Of a stretch of DNA of 64,000 bases, positions 12,001 to 24,767 are shown in pieces. The stretch covers positions 40,416,751-40,480,750 of the forward strand of contig NC_037590.1 in the NCBI RefSeq assembly GCF_003073045.1. The letters run 5' to 3'. The notes beneath the pieces are model-generated. The model was not told where the DNA came from. It saw only the letters and a program-made list of their open reading frames with translations, and did not search any database. Every line of letters starts with the position of its first letter. Within the stretch, counting starts at the first letter, position 1. This DNA comes from Pomacea canaliculata (lineage: Eukaryota; Mollusca; Gastropoda; Architaenioglossa; Ampullariidae). Both the position numbers and the translations under genes were made by a program.

Positions 12001-15000
12001 AATAAATTTAACTTATTCAAATAAATTAACTTATACTACCTCTGCAATGAGCTGCAACAGAGATACGTTGTCTTCCCTCTGATAAGACAGAGAACATGGC
12101 AGGCTTATCAGACGGGATGCAAGCTCTGTGGGTGAAGGTTGGCAGTCATTCCAGGCTTCTGTTACTGCTGCCTTTCGTGCACACAGCTGGGGATACAGTG
12201 GCTCTATAGCTAGACTGAAATAGAATAGTTCAAGACTGAAAAGGGTACCGACACGGCAACAAATTTATTCACACTTCTGCTGTTGCATCAAGCACACACA
12301 CACAAGCCCTTTTTTTTCCAACATCATAGACACTATTATACCTAGTCTCTGCCTTCAATCCCATAATACCTGCAATCTGCTTGTAGGAAGACTGGTGTGT
12401 TGGCTATATTCAAAGAGCTCCCGATGCACAATACAACTTCCCCATTCTCCTGCATAATCTTCACCATCTCCTGTGTAGCTGTCAAAACAATAAAATAGCA
12501 GGACAAATAAGGGCGATTGTTGCCTTAATGATGATGTTGTGATAATGAAATAGTCTGAAAAAAAGATTAAGGAAAATCACTTATGCTATCAATCTGCCAA
12601 AGTTTCTTGCAACTGACATAAACTGGACCTGCTTACCCTGAGGATGACCAACCTGTAATCCAAAATTACACGATAAGGACATACACATACAGGACACTAC
12701 TTCCTAACCTGGTGTGGTGCAGTCTGTGAAGAGATTTACCAGAAGTGGAACATTATCCACTTCCTTGAGATGTGGACGGATTTGATCTATACCTCTGGTA
12801 GAATAGCCTGTATTACATAGAAAAAATCAAAGCTTTGTTAATGCATTGTTGTGAGGGTATTAGACATAAATAATGGGAGACATATCCTGAGACGGCTTTA
12901 TAGCCGCATTATAGAAGAGTTTACCTTCACAATTTTGTATAAAAGCAAATAAAACCTAAATAAAAGGTGGAGGAAAAATATAAAAGGACACACGGTGCAC
13001 TACACCACTCAACCATGCATCGCACACACTATCTCTCTAAATCATCCAACTGCTACTGAACCACACGAGGCGTACTACCTGTCGAAAAAATGAGATCCAA
13101 TTAGGAGAAAGCAAACTGAGAGAAAACTATCATATTGATTATACACATCAACATCTTTTAACTCTCACTGCACCCATTTCCAAAGGCACCACAGAGGTAT
13201 CACCATCCAGTGCCTTCATGTTACATAAACTGCAAAGCTGTATCGAGACATCCGAGCCTGATCTGACGTCTGTGTTCCACACTTGATGAACAAAGATCTC
13301 CTCAGCAGGATAATGACATAAAGAGAGTCTCTACCATGAATCCGAACCAATCAGCTTTCCTTTTCTCCAATTCTCTCGTCTTCCTTCCCATTATCTTTTG
13401 AACCCTTCTCCTTCTTCCAGGGCCAAGCGGCAGCAGACTTCCTCTTCAGCTCTCGACAATCCCTCAGACTTGTCACTGGCATGGCGCACTCTATAATCTA
13501 CGCCATCATCTGTTAATGCAACAAACCGCATATCAATTACTTCGTCCTATCAGATGCTGCCCTTGACACTAAAAAACTTACTTGCACCCTCATCCATCCA
13601 CAGGCGATATTGGACCTGCGTGCGCTTCTGACTTCCACAATGCGGCCCAGCATGTCTCTTCTGACATCCGCCACTGTTCTGCTGAAGCTCTCAATACACT
13701 CTAGCTGATCGACTTGGATATCAAGACCGTTGGTATACTCTACAGACTCATGAATGAAGAGCTGGCCCTAACTCACAGCCCCTCATTTGAAATGATGATC
13801 ATCATTATAAGAAGAGAGATGTGACAGTTCCACCCAGCCTCAAGGCCCATTTTTTCTGAGAATACCTGATGATGAAAACAGACAATATCTAATACAGAGA
13901 TGGGGAGTTGTGAGAAAGAGCTGAAAATAAAGAGAGTGAGAGAGACTGAGTAGGTGTGTGCTTGCATGCAAGCATGCAAGTGTGTGTGAGAGAGCGTGTG
14001 TGCATGTATGTGTTATATAAAGCATGCAGGTATGTGTAATAGAAAGCAGGAGACTGGAGTATCCGTACACAAGATCCTGTCATTAAGACCACTGATATGA
14101 ACAAGTGTCTTTATATGTTTGTTACTAATAGAAGACAAAGAGTAAATGCTGAGATCTATTAGCCAGCAGAAAACACAATAAAATATACAAACCCGACTTC
14201 GAAGTTCATTTTCCTTAGAAAAATGTACAAATCTGATACACGCAGACTCCAGTTTTTCAATTAACTGCACAAAGTCCTGTGAAAACATTTTTGAAAGTAA
14301 ACATCGAACTTTATAATAATTCTAAAACATGCCCTGAGTTTATCAAAATATTTCTTTTTACACCGGATTATTCCAATCTCGTAATGTACAAGGATTCTTA
14401 AGCAATAAGTTTCCTAGCAAAATAGCAAAAAATAGATTCAAATTAGTCTGATTCAAACTACTTTATCCAAATTATTAATTATTAATTTATTTTATTAATA
14501 ATAATGCTTCCAACCCACTCACACTAATACCATTAGTAGAACAAAACATTTTGAAAATAATCAGACCTGTCGGGCTTGGTATTGCAGAGATGCCATTCCA
14601 ATAAAGATCTGATTACGCTGACAATCATAGTAACCAGAAACATCATCCACCGAGCTCAAACTAACATCATCAATCAAGGAATCCATGGAGAAAGACTTGG
14701 CCAGCACAGTGGGAACATCCCCACTTAGTGTGTCAAGCTCCATGCACCTGGCATAACAAAGTTTTCATCAGATTGCACTTACTTAAGTATTCATCTATTG
14801 CTAGTGGTGCTACTTATTACCATGCTGCATTTGCAGATAACTCCAGCTGATACTCATAACGAATGAAACAAGTTCTCATTTTTTAAATTAACAAACAAAT
14901 TACATTTAGCCTGTGTTTATTTCATGCTATCTTTTACCTTTCCAACAGACGATTGGGCATGCCCACAAGTTCTATGTATTCTGCTTCAAGATGATTTGCA

Positions 15001-18000
15001 ATGTTGTGTGATATTGGTTTGTAGGAGAATGCTGTGCAGTAGGCTGCCATGCTATTTCGATGATAGAAATCCATAATACGCTTCCTGCAAAATAAAAATC
15101 TACAGTAAAATTCTCAAAAACAAAAGCTGCAAGAGAAATCTGCCTTTTTTTCTAACGCACTTCTTTGTTCTCCTTCCTTTTCTTTCAGTGTTTTACTGAT
15201 TATTAACTGTCAATGTTTAAGCTCATTATTGGCTAAATATGCTTTAGTAGTAGGCTCTTGAATATGACTGATGGCTCTTCTGCTCCTGACAAGATACAGA
15301 ATACAATTTGTTGCCCACCTGTCCAGTTCAGTTAATGGGCAGAGGGTAGAGCCATTCCAATAATCAGTGCAGTTGTCCAGAACAATGTCTGCTGTGCCTT
15401 GTGTAAGCAGCTGGTACATTCCTAGAATACCATACAACTATTTAGGTTTTGATGAAAGCATAAAAGTCAGCCTTGCTTGCTTATACAGAAGACAGAAAAT
15501 AATCAGAAGCAACCATGAGGTTCCATTACAGACTGAGATCAACAAACTAAGAGCCTGTCTGGAGCACTCAAGAAACTTACCTGAGGCTTTATCACGGACT
15601 ATTACAGATGAAAAATTTGGCATGGGAATCTTGTGGTAGAGGAAGGATTTAGCTCGCTGGGCCTTTTCTTTCTCCATCTCTTGTGCAGGCTGAGCCACAA
15701 AAAGATATCAAAATACAAAAAAACCTTTCCCCCAGTTCCCTCAAGTGAGAATATAATGAACCCATACAGTTGTGTATGAAGATAGCTTGACACCATACTG
15801 TCTCCTCAATTGCATATGACTACAAATAGAGATAAAACAGTTTCTCTGCTAGACAAAATAATAAAAATGACACGGAACAACTATTCAGTTTCTCAGATGC
15901 CAAGGCCCACCCTTTTGGACCCAAGCATGAGTAAGTATTCATTTAATGTCTCCAGCATTGTATTCCAAATTACACTAAATATTTTCTTAGTAAAATACAA
16001 GAAGCATTATTTCAAAATGATAGTATCTAAAATACTCCAAAATCATAAGGTAACCATCCATACCAGTGGTTCTTAACCGGGGTTCAATCGAACCCTAGGG
16101 GTTCAGTGAGTCAGTCTCAGGGGTTTGGCGGAGCCTCCGCCACGGAGGTCAAGACACACCCGCAATTCGTGATGACACTAAAGAGGGGTTCGGTGGATGT
16201 GAATATGAAACTTGTGGGTTCGGTACCTCAAACAAGGTTAAGAACCACTGATCTATACTAATAACAATGTTCACAACAAATTATGTTGATAATGCTTTCA
16301 AGAAATGCACTAGCACTAAGTACAGTGGACAAACTCCATCAGAATGTTTATCATTACTTCTCAAACAATCCATAAATGATGTTGCTAATATGGCAACTAA
16401 TACTAACCACTTGTTTGTAGATTCCAAATGTTTTTTCATGGCTGAAAACTTCCAAGGCCTGGTCAGTAAAACCAATCTGACGAGCTACCTCACACAGACA
16501 TCTGAAATATTGAAAACTGCATTCATCAGTATTAGTTTCTTAAACATGGTGCTTTTACAAACACTCCATGTTTCATAAAATCATGTCACGTAGAGAAATG
16601 TCATATGCACACATCGTCACTTTTGAAAAAAGTTTTATCAGAGAATATTGTAACAAGTAGTCCATCTTAATTTCATATGTTGATGCTAATATCTGCTGAC
16701 TAGTGAAGATGCTGCATAGTTCTAAAAATTTGTATTTGGTTTCTAATATACTTGTCAAATCATTCTTAGCGCTTTAATATGTAGTGACCCCAAAGAAAAA
16801 AAGAAAAAAAAACTGTAGCATGTCTTTAAACCCTCTGTTGACTACAGCCGGTCTTCTGATGTTCACATTTGCTGACTGGTCTAAAAAATGCTGTTTAGGT
16901 TCTGCTTAGAGCTTTAACACACGCTAACTAGAATAGGGCAGGGGAAGGAAAAAACTGCAGCATGACTTTTAACCTTCTGTTTACTACAGCCACGGTCTCC
17001 TCCTTCTGCTGTGCAACACATCCAACATGATCGCTGAACCGCGTATACCATTCTGCTGTAGCTTCATTGCAAGTATTGAGAAGAATACACAGGCCCTGTT
17101 ATGAATAAACAATTGTGCAAGCCCAGTCAAGGACAAGTTCAGTGTTCTGAATATATTCGATTCTTCACAGGAAAACAGTCCCATGTTTTCCAACATAGTA
17201 AATATGAATTTTAAAATAATGCAGGAAACTGTGAGACTCAAATGTGCTAATTTTTTTAAGCCACAGAATGTTTGTCAAAGACTTCCAAGCAATAAAGAAA
17301 TTCCTGTTAGATGGCTGACCAAAAATAAGTGTTCATTATTTTGAAGATCATAATTTCTATCACTATTGCTTTTCAGTTTATTTTTTTTAACAGAAATAAA
17401 TTAAAACAAAGTTTCTTTTTATGATATTTCTCTTTTTTACATGCAGTCAATATTTCTAACTTTTGGACAGTAAAGGTATTTAGTTATTAATTACTCAACT
17501 AAATCATTTCTTGAGAACTCACCAATGGCTTCAAAGAATCTATATATTTTCTCCATCCAGGATCATCAAAGAAAACCCGAAAAGCATCCTGTTTAAAAAA
17601 ATGGCAAAAAATTACTTTTCTAAGCATAGACTGCAAACAAATTTTGCTACCATTAGTAGTGAAAACAGTCTTAAAATAAAACCAAAGGTAACTCTAAAAT
17701 CCTTCACCTCTTTCCTTCCCCCACCTACACACAAAGAGAAACTGATGATAAAAGAAAGTTTTGTATCTGAAACAAATTTAAAATTGATAAAGTCTTTGCA
17801 AACCTTTTGCATTATTTTTCTAAAATGTTATGATAATTAAAAACTAAATGTTATTAAAATTCTTAGAAAATTCTAAATAGTCTAAAAACGTAATTTTGCA
17901 ATTTCTCTTTCTTTGTGATTTACCAGATGATATGGTGATAAAGAGTTGCACTAGCTCTTTAACAATCAAAAGTTGTCTTGCTTGAGGTGACATCTTTCCT

Positions 18001-21000
18001 CGTCTTCTCTCAGAGACAGAGGAAGTAGAGCTCTGTTGCCCAGAATTAACCACAAATGACTCAGATATATGCGGAGAGCTCAGATTGGGTCGTGCAGGCA
18101 AGCTGGATTATGTTTTCCTGAGACTAGCAAGGACAAAATCACATGAGGTTGTTGAGGCACGAAACACAATCGATTCTTAGCCAAGAATGCCGGATGCATC
18201 ATCAACCACACAGAATCCTCTTGAAACTGCAGAAAAACTGGATCAGCATGAATCTCAGAGACCCCTGTTGCAGTGGTTAGGGCCAACAGGAAAACTGTCT
18301 TTTCAATGACCCTATGAAACAGCACTCATAGATCAAGACCCGAGCCAGGTTCCATGTGGGGAAAATAAGAATGCGTGGCAGGCCATTTAGAGATAGATTA
18401 GCGAGCAAGTCCCAAAAATCACAGTGCCAACCAACACCCCACAGGTCCAGCTACCGGAAAGTAGACAACAACACCACCACATAGCCTTTAATGGTGAAGG
18501 GAGTTTTCTTTCATAGAACAGCCACAGAAACTGCCAGAACAGAAGTGTGATATTTTCCAGGGTCAGATGCCAGGAATATTGCCAGCTGGAGAAAACTTGC
18601 CCCTTGCCCTCAGTTACACCTAGAGTGGAGAGCTAGCGATAAGTAGCAATTATGTCCACTGGAGGGAAGGTGCATGCCAACATCCTGTCACAATTCAGTA
18701 TTAGCCTTGTATTTGCCTTTATAACTGTTAAAGAGCCTTTGGTCACCTGATTAGTATGTTCAGCACACCAGGCACAGGTTAGCTGTCAGGGAGGCAATTT
18801 TCGATTGCTAAAGAGCTAGCGTAACTCTTTATCTCCTATATCTGGTATCCATATCTGGTATAGCCAAATAAGAAACTGAACACTTGACATCAAAGTCAAA
18901 CCTGTTAAAAATATGGATCAGATTTCATTTTTTTTACCTTAGCATCATGTGTTAGATCAAGAACCTCCGCACGGCTTACATATTCACTCTCTGAAAATGA
19001 AACTTCAGCATGCACATTTTGTGGTAGAAACAAACTACAGCTCAAAGTGATTAAACACCTGCACATGTACCCTCACACCTACCCAGCAACCTATCCAAGC
19101 ACACACAGATGTTTACCTTTTTGTACGAGGGACATTAGGGATGGGTTGGAAGGGGGACTAGAACAAAATTAAAATGTTGCTTATGTCTAATGGATATTGA
19201 ACACTAATATCAGAGAAGCAAACATAGGTTTATTGATAAGAACTAGTACAATACACTTTGAGATAAATAATTATAATAATAAACATGTGATTTATATAGT
19301 GCATAAACATATTCATGAAGGAACATGCTCTCATATACAAAATATATATAATAAACACAATAAATATACAAACCATTATTCACAAAGTATATTTAAAATA
19401 GGATTAGATATATGTGCACTGATCACAACATGGCAAGGAGCATCAAACATAAAATTAATCAAACTGAGGAAGATGAAAAAAAGAAACTTACTAGGAAATT
19501 TTCTGGGCTTTTTCCTTTTGCCTTCATGGTGTTTAATATTTGTTTCTAACACATTCAGTTCTGGAGTATCACCACTAGCCATCAGAAACTTGTTTTCCTC
19601 ATGATCTAGTTTGTGGCTTTCTTTAGGTGATGAGACGTGCACAAAGATTTTTTCTGCTGAGGGGTTGGACCATGACAGAAGACCTTTTTTATCAATGCAG
19701 CAAACAGACTGAAAAAAGAACACAAGGATCTGGTGGTATCAAAAAACATGTGAGAAGAAAATGATTTGAACAGAACAAAACTTTTGAATGCAGCCTCATT
19801 TATGTCAGAGGACTATGAATTAGTATTCTAATATACTACTATGCTAAGAGACAAAAACAAATTTACTCTATGAAAGGCTCATGACTAGGATTTGCACTTT
19901 GATAACCTAACCTCTAGTTTTCTAGATTGAAGATTGGCTTTTCGCATGTTTTATTCCTATTTTAGCCCCATTCTATAATTTTTTTACCCATTTCACTTTT
20001 ATTCTTACACAGTCATGCACTAAGCAGCCTTTGTAAGAATAAAGGATGACAATGATGATGATGACAACGATGATGATGCAAAGCATGTTGCTTTTATACC
20101 ATAATGTCAGTCTTCTAATCACCTTTACTTTCCTCTCATCGCAGGATATTTTAGAGATAAAAATAGGGTGATGCTAATACACTTACTGTGATGCTTCCTA
20201 ATACATGCAGAAGCCTGAAGTCCTGACAAGGTGAGCTTGAATGACCTTTAAAAACGGCCCAGAACCAAGACAAAACAGTGTGCCAGGCAATGTCCACCCG
20301 TGCCTCCTCCACAGAAATGGTGCTGAAACTACCTAAGCTGCTTACACTACTTAAAGGATGCACCTAGAAATGAACAAAAATGTTGACACTGTTCTTACAC
20401 TCCAGATCTTTCAGATGAAAGCCTATTCAACAGTTGGCAAATTTTAAAAGTTCCATTAGAAACAAAGAATTGGCCAAAACGGAGTTCATTCCAGATTCCA
20501 GAATTCTACCAAGAGGATGGATAATTTAGAAAACAAACATGTATGCACCCATACATGTGATGTGCATATGCATGCACATTCTCACTCTCTCTCACACACA
20601 CAAACACTATTATTAAGATCATTATTACAACATTACACAGTTAAATATAAAACATGATCTGACTTAAGACTGTTCACCTTTAACGTTCTTGCCACTTGAA
20701 AAGCAGCCAATATTCGAGCTTGTCCAAAAGAGTTGACCCCCACCCATAAAAGGGGAAAGGTCAAAGGAAGAAGAGGTAGAACTGCTTGCACCTGTGCACA
20801 AGTGGGTAAAAAAAGACAAAAAGTATAGCATTTTATTTTTAGATGAAGCTTGACAATGCAATGGAAGATTTTGGCTTTTGTTTGTATATTATTCAAAGCC
20901 AAAAAAAGTTGTCACACAGAAGTAACAAGTTACATAATAATTACGTATCTAGAAAGGGTAGCTGTCAGCAATTTTTTAAAAGTACAAAATTGACATGTTT

Positions 21001-22035
21001 TGATATACCACTCACTGGTAGGATCAGCATCATTTCTGTCCAGTGTCCAGACGACAGCGGAAGATACAAGTAGCGCAGACCTCCAGTAAGAAGCATCAGT
21101 ACCTGTTGTATATCAACATCTTGAAACAGTTTAAAGCCAAAAAATAAATTCACACATATTCTTCCCCACTGTAGAAAGTTTGGTTATTTTAGTGAAAACA
21201 AATCTTTAACATCTTTATTTCACAGCTCTGTGGCACTGAAACTAGTGTATTCTTAGTTTTAAGACAAAACAGAACATGGCAATCTTATTGGTGAATTCTA
21301 CATTAACTATTTTAATAATACCGTTATCTCTGTTATACTATTATATGAAATTTGGCTTACATACATATATTTCACATGATAACAATGAAGAAATAAATAC
21401 CAGTACAAGTCTCCATAGAAGGTGAATATGAAAAATAACCACAGTGCAATGAATATGATTGATAGAAGTATAGACACTAAAGGAAAAAATGATGTTTTAG
21501 CAAACATTAACTATCCACTGATCTTTCTCACTCATGCTCAGCTAAGGGGATGCAGATTATTCTTACCAGACATATAGGTAGCACTCTCTGCATGATCCAG
21601 ACAAACACTACTTTATGGCACTCATTTGTTAGCACAGTATGAGGTGGTTTGATCTTTTTGTCCAAAATCATCCTGCCATCACAGGAAAAAAGGCTGTGAG
21701 CTTAGTACATTTTGTATATTACCACTGAATGCATTCCCCAAATCATAGCACATCATCAGCATGGAGAAACTAAAATTGATACAAGAATATTTTTATTATA
21801 AATATTTGATGAAATAATAAATACTCTGCATCCTACCCTTGTATGCTATGCATTCATTAATAATAAGTAAATACACATTTCAACACCACTACTTATCAAA
21901 TCTCAAAGAAATTTCTGCAAATATGCAACAAACAAACAATGTGAAAGCAGATTATGTTTGGATCAAGTGAGGGAGAGTAAAAAGGTGCATAATTTAAAAC
22001 ACTCGGGAAACTCTTCCAATCAGTGAAACAAATCC

Positions 22036-22070
<35 letters not shown>

Positions 22071-24767
22071 AATGTACAAGAAACATTTATTACTACCTTA
22101 AGTTGTGGATGATGGGTGTCTCCAAAAGGCAAAAGTCACTAGGGGTGAGTGGCATTCTGCCTCGTGGACCAGGTGTGGTATCAGGACTAATTGTCTCCAT
22201 TTCTGGTGTGTAGGTTTCACCTCCTTCAAGTGTGCAGGACAGGCCTTCTGTCTGCAGTTAACAACAACAACAACAACAATAAAAAACTAAAAAGGATTAC
22301 TGGCCACATAAGTGGTGAGCTGTAAGGGGCTCACCATGTCTAAGGCACGAAGTGTGAAAAACAAGAGTTCAACCATCCCCTTCTGGTGCCTTTTACCTTT
22401 CATGATAAATTACGTGATACTCTAAAGAAAAATATTCTACACAAGGCTTGGTTAATTGGTTGAAAGGGTGAGGGAAGTTATAATCACATCAACCATAAGA
22501 AGTAAATTTGTAATCATTGTATGAGTTGTGAATTTTATATAGAGTACATTAAAAAATCCTGCATCACTTATCCATTTGACTCACGACAATGAACAAGAAA
22601 ATCTCCACACAAAATAAATGCCCTATGATGCATATATTTCCATGGTCTTTTTTATTCCCAATCCCAATCATCTTACCCTAAAAAAAAGTAAAGAATACCT
22701 CTATCTTCTCACACCTGCCTGGAACCTTATAACCTGGTCGTACTTTTATGAGATCCCCACGCACAAGCAGTGGTTCTGGAAGGTTGACAAGTTGAGCATC
22801 CCGCTTAGTCCATTGAAGAGAAATACACGGTGATATGGAAGTGTTGTTATCATTGTAACTTACTGCACTCCAGTTGTGATTTTTCTGGCACTCTAGGGCA
22901 TAAATGATAAAAATATCATGAAAAAATTTAGTCTAAATTACCAAAAGAAAAGAAATAATAATGAGGATTTATATAGCGCTTTTCCAATGATTTTCTCAGA
23001 GTGCTTTACATAAATAATATACAGACTGAATTACCAACAACCATGCACCCATACTCGCATATAACAGAAACACTCACTTCTACAACAGACACCGCTCATA
23101 CACAAAGTAAGTTAAAGACACATTATGCACACTGATTGTCAGGACAGGGCTGCAGTGAAGTTGCTGTTCTGAAAAGATACATTGTAAGTTTAGACTTAAA
23201 AGTGATAAAAGAATCAGAATGACAAAGGCTGATGGATAATCCGTTCCAGGTTGATGGGTTTGGTATGAGAAAGACCTTTGTCTTACTGGGACTCGCAGCA
23301 GCTTGGTGTAATGAAGTAATGACTGATAACATAACTACTGAAATGAAATGGTGCTTGATGGGGGTGGGGGGTGGCCCATATTCAAACACAAGTTTTCCAT
23401 TTCCTGAAAGAAAGGGTGCATCCAGGCATGCTTATGTGATTGTATGAGTTTGCTTGTGTACAATTTTTGCAGTTAAATTTTAACATGAACAACTAGAAAA
23501 GTCTGCTGACATAAACAGATTGATTCTAATCTTTTTTTCCCCTAGCTTTTGGCATATGTCATGCTAATTACTATGATATGACATAAGTAATAATGCTAAA
23601 TGCATGTAGGATTACAAAAATTTTGATCTTTTTGCAGTCGTTTTTTACCCTCTTGAATCGTAAAAAAAGTGATTCCCGATGCCTTTTATGACACTATTAT
23701 TAAGCTGGTGTCATTCTACGATCTATGGCATTAAAATGATTTTTTAAAATTATGAACTTTTAATTGTAATTTTAGTTAAAGTTTTATCTTCCCTTTTTCT
23801 GAAACACGTGAATTTCATGGGTACCTAGGGGATTTCTGAATGTCAAGGTCATATTCTGAATGAGTTAAATGTTTGCCAAAGCATAAACAAAGGAAGACAT
23901 GAAAAACATGCATTGGTTGATAAAAAAGCAAAGAAAAGTTAGAACCTGAGATAGCATGGATAAGATTTTTGGTGAGTTGGAGGGCCTCTCTTTTCCACTT
24001 TGCAGTATTCCAGCAACACAGGGTCACATTGCCAAACACAGTCAGAAGAAGAATGAATGCTTCAATCACTATCCAAGTGCGATTACCAGAGCCACTTCTG
24101 CATAATGCAAAAATATAAACACTGATTTCCATAATACGACTTTCAGCTTTATTAAAAAGCTGTTCAGTTATGCAATTTGGTTTTTTCCTGTAATTGCTAA
24201 CAATACTGCTGTTCTATACTTGAATATAAACATTTTATGCAGTCACAAAGGTATGGTAGATTTCTTTTGAATATAATCATTAAAACATTAATTAAAAAAT
24301 GTTTTTAGATAGTTCCAGGTCTCCACAGTTTGAATATAAATGAGCTGCATGAATACATGTACACACATACATGTATGCAAGTCCATACCTCTTCGGTTGT
24401 GCTTTAAGAATAACAGAGAGCCAAGAAAAAAACCATCATTAAATCTTCTGTGGTACCAGAACAAATACCAATGTTACAAAACTGACAACAATGATTTTTC
24501 TTATATTTCAAGTAAATCATGCACTTACCCTTCAGTCTCAAATAAGAATACTGCTACCAAGAGCATGCAGCTACCAGCAAGGACTGTGATGGCAGCTGGC
24601 CATGGATAAAGATTGCCAACACAGAATTCCAGTGCTTCCACATGGTGTTTCCATCCCTGTCCCATCTTTTCAAATTCAGCCACCAGTTTAGTGAGCTCTT
24701 TGTGCAGTTCCAACAATGCCTCTGAAGTTGTATATCCATTATGGCGCTCTTTAATTGTTGTGGCTGC
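9093..24767 (-). CDS. TMEM94: TMEM94, P-type-ATPase-like multispanning ER protein
   Basis: Coding exons, 5' to 3': 24767-24529, 24097-23946, 22892-22726, 22251-22097, 21672-21567, 21102-21016, 20791-20678, 20363-20187, 19708-19492, 18990-18938, 17588-17523, 17095-16974, 16501-16408, 15689-15581, 15421-15319, 15084-14938, 14747-14567, 14276-14193, 13865-13777 (3' end uncertain), 12807-12709, 12478-12370, 12214-12040, 11525-11279, 10827-10693, about 10477-10387, 9915-9822, 9506-9340 and 9165-9093. About 1,217 codons were found, against about 1,356 in human. Family matches include the two N-terminal membrane segments, VLPLLPLTFPLLWVG, CCIDKKGLLSWSNPS (in the place of the P-type DKTGT loop), KPLGLCILLNTCNEA, FIGMASLQYQARQ, FSEKMGLEAGWNCHISL, KIMQENGEVVLCIGSS and the C-terminal GTKLGMNSPF. 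TMEM94 is reported as an ER magnesium-handling protein related to P-type pumps. The start exon is missing: 25542 to about 25483 (MAIASELLALLQ...) fits in phase but has a poor donor. A linker between 13777 and 12807 is unresolved, and two apparent frameshifts lie near 11520 and 9380. Confidence 0.93.
13000..13776. other. G+C-richer unidentified segment in a TMEM94 intron
   Basis: This stretch is compositionally unlike the surrounding AT-rich introns. It holds fragmentary open frames on both strands, each broken by stops. One minus-strand stretch near 13760-13600 ends at a GTAAGT donor-like site, but I could not fit it in phase with TMEM94. It may be a decayed insertion or contain a poorly conserved TMEM94 linker exon. 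I do not recognise a family. Confidence 0.3.
13918..14032. repeat. Degenerate TG/GA-rich microsatellite
   Basis: A run of GAGAGA, TGTGTG and GCATGCA units in a TMEM94 intron. Open frames read across it are artefacts of the repeat. Confidence 0.7.
16064..16250. mobile_element. hAT-type MITE, 187 bp
   Basis: Starts CAGTGGTTCTTAACC and ends in its inverted complement GGTTAAGAACCACTG. It is flanked by an 8-bp duplication with one mismatch (atccatac at 16056-16063, atctatac at 16251-16258). TIR sequence and duplication length are diagnostic of hAT elements. There is no coding capacity; it lies in the TMEM94 intron between 16408 and 15689. Confidence 0.88.
16715..17003. repeat. Diverged tandem duplication covering a TMEM94 exon end
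   Basis: The block at about 16880-17003, which includes the last bases and donor of the exon 17095-16974, has a decayed copy immediately beside it at about 16715-16858. Aligned landmarks are the CTGTAGCATGTCTTT and CTGCAGCATGACTTT motifs and the TTGACTACAGCC and TTTACTACAGCC motifs. The copy no longer carries the exon body. Confidence 0.6.
17930..18720 (-). mobile_element. DIRS-like tyrosine-recombinase retroelement remnant
   Basis: Minus-strand translation across several frames gives stretches typical of DIRS/Ngaro recombinase ORFs: NLWDLLANLSLNGLPRIL, then KTVFLLALTTATGVSEIHA, HPAFLAKNRLCFVPQQPH, and ALRIYLSHLWLILGNRALL. Frameshifts and stops break the reading, so it is dead. No split terminal repeats were identified and the outer limits are approximate. 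It fills most of the intron between TMEM94 exons 18990-18938 and 17588-17523. Confidence 0.65.
20045..20080. repeat. GAT-rich microsatellite
   Basis: Imperfect GATGAT tandem repeat in a TMEM94 intron. Confidence 0.6.
22035..22070. repeat. (CAA)n microsatellite
   Basis: Twelve uninterrupted CAA units beside the TMEM94 exon 22251-22097. A second shorter CAA run lies at about 22257-22279 on the other side of the same exon. Confidence 0.95.
22310..22440. repeat. SINE-like fragment, family shared with 30.7 kb
   Basis: The segment around ATGTCTAAGGCA through TGCCTTTTACCTT aligns, with scattered differences, with 30688-30760 (ATGTCTAGGGCA to TGCCTTTACCTT). The 30.7 kb copy continues into a tRNA-like region, so this looks like the tail portion of the same SINE family. 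Confidence 0.5.
22955..23400 (-). mobile_element. CR1/L2-like LINE 3' end
   Basis: On the minus strand, a frame reads STWNGLSISLCHSDSFITFK followed by SKLTMYLFRTA, resembling the WN-LP ... FKS-LKTYLF end of CR1/L2-type reverse transcriptase ORFs. The plus-strand sequence near 22965 (GGATTTATATAGCGC) is a tail motif common at the 3' end of such elements. Truncated and intronic (TMEM94). Confidence 0.6.

Noticed and set aside
17844..18101. Minus-strand ORF rich in S/R/Q as an extra TMEM94 exon
   Set aside because: It does not fit in phase, flanking exons join without it, and it belongs to the DIRS-like remnant.
21307..21507. Hydrophobic minus-strand ORF (VSILLSIIFIALW) as a TMEM94 membrane exon
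   Set aside because: Neighbouring exons 21672-21567 and 21102-21016 join directly in phase 0 and match the family; inserting this ORF breaks the frame.
22035..22279. Paired CAA runs as a CRISPR-like array
   Set aside because: Simple microsatellites in an animal genome, with no spacer-repeat structure.
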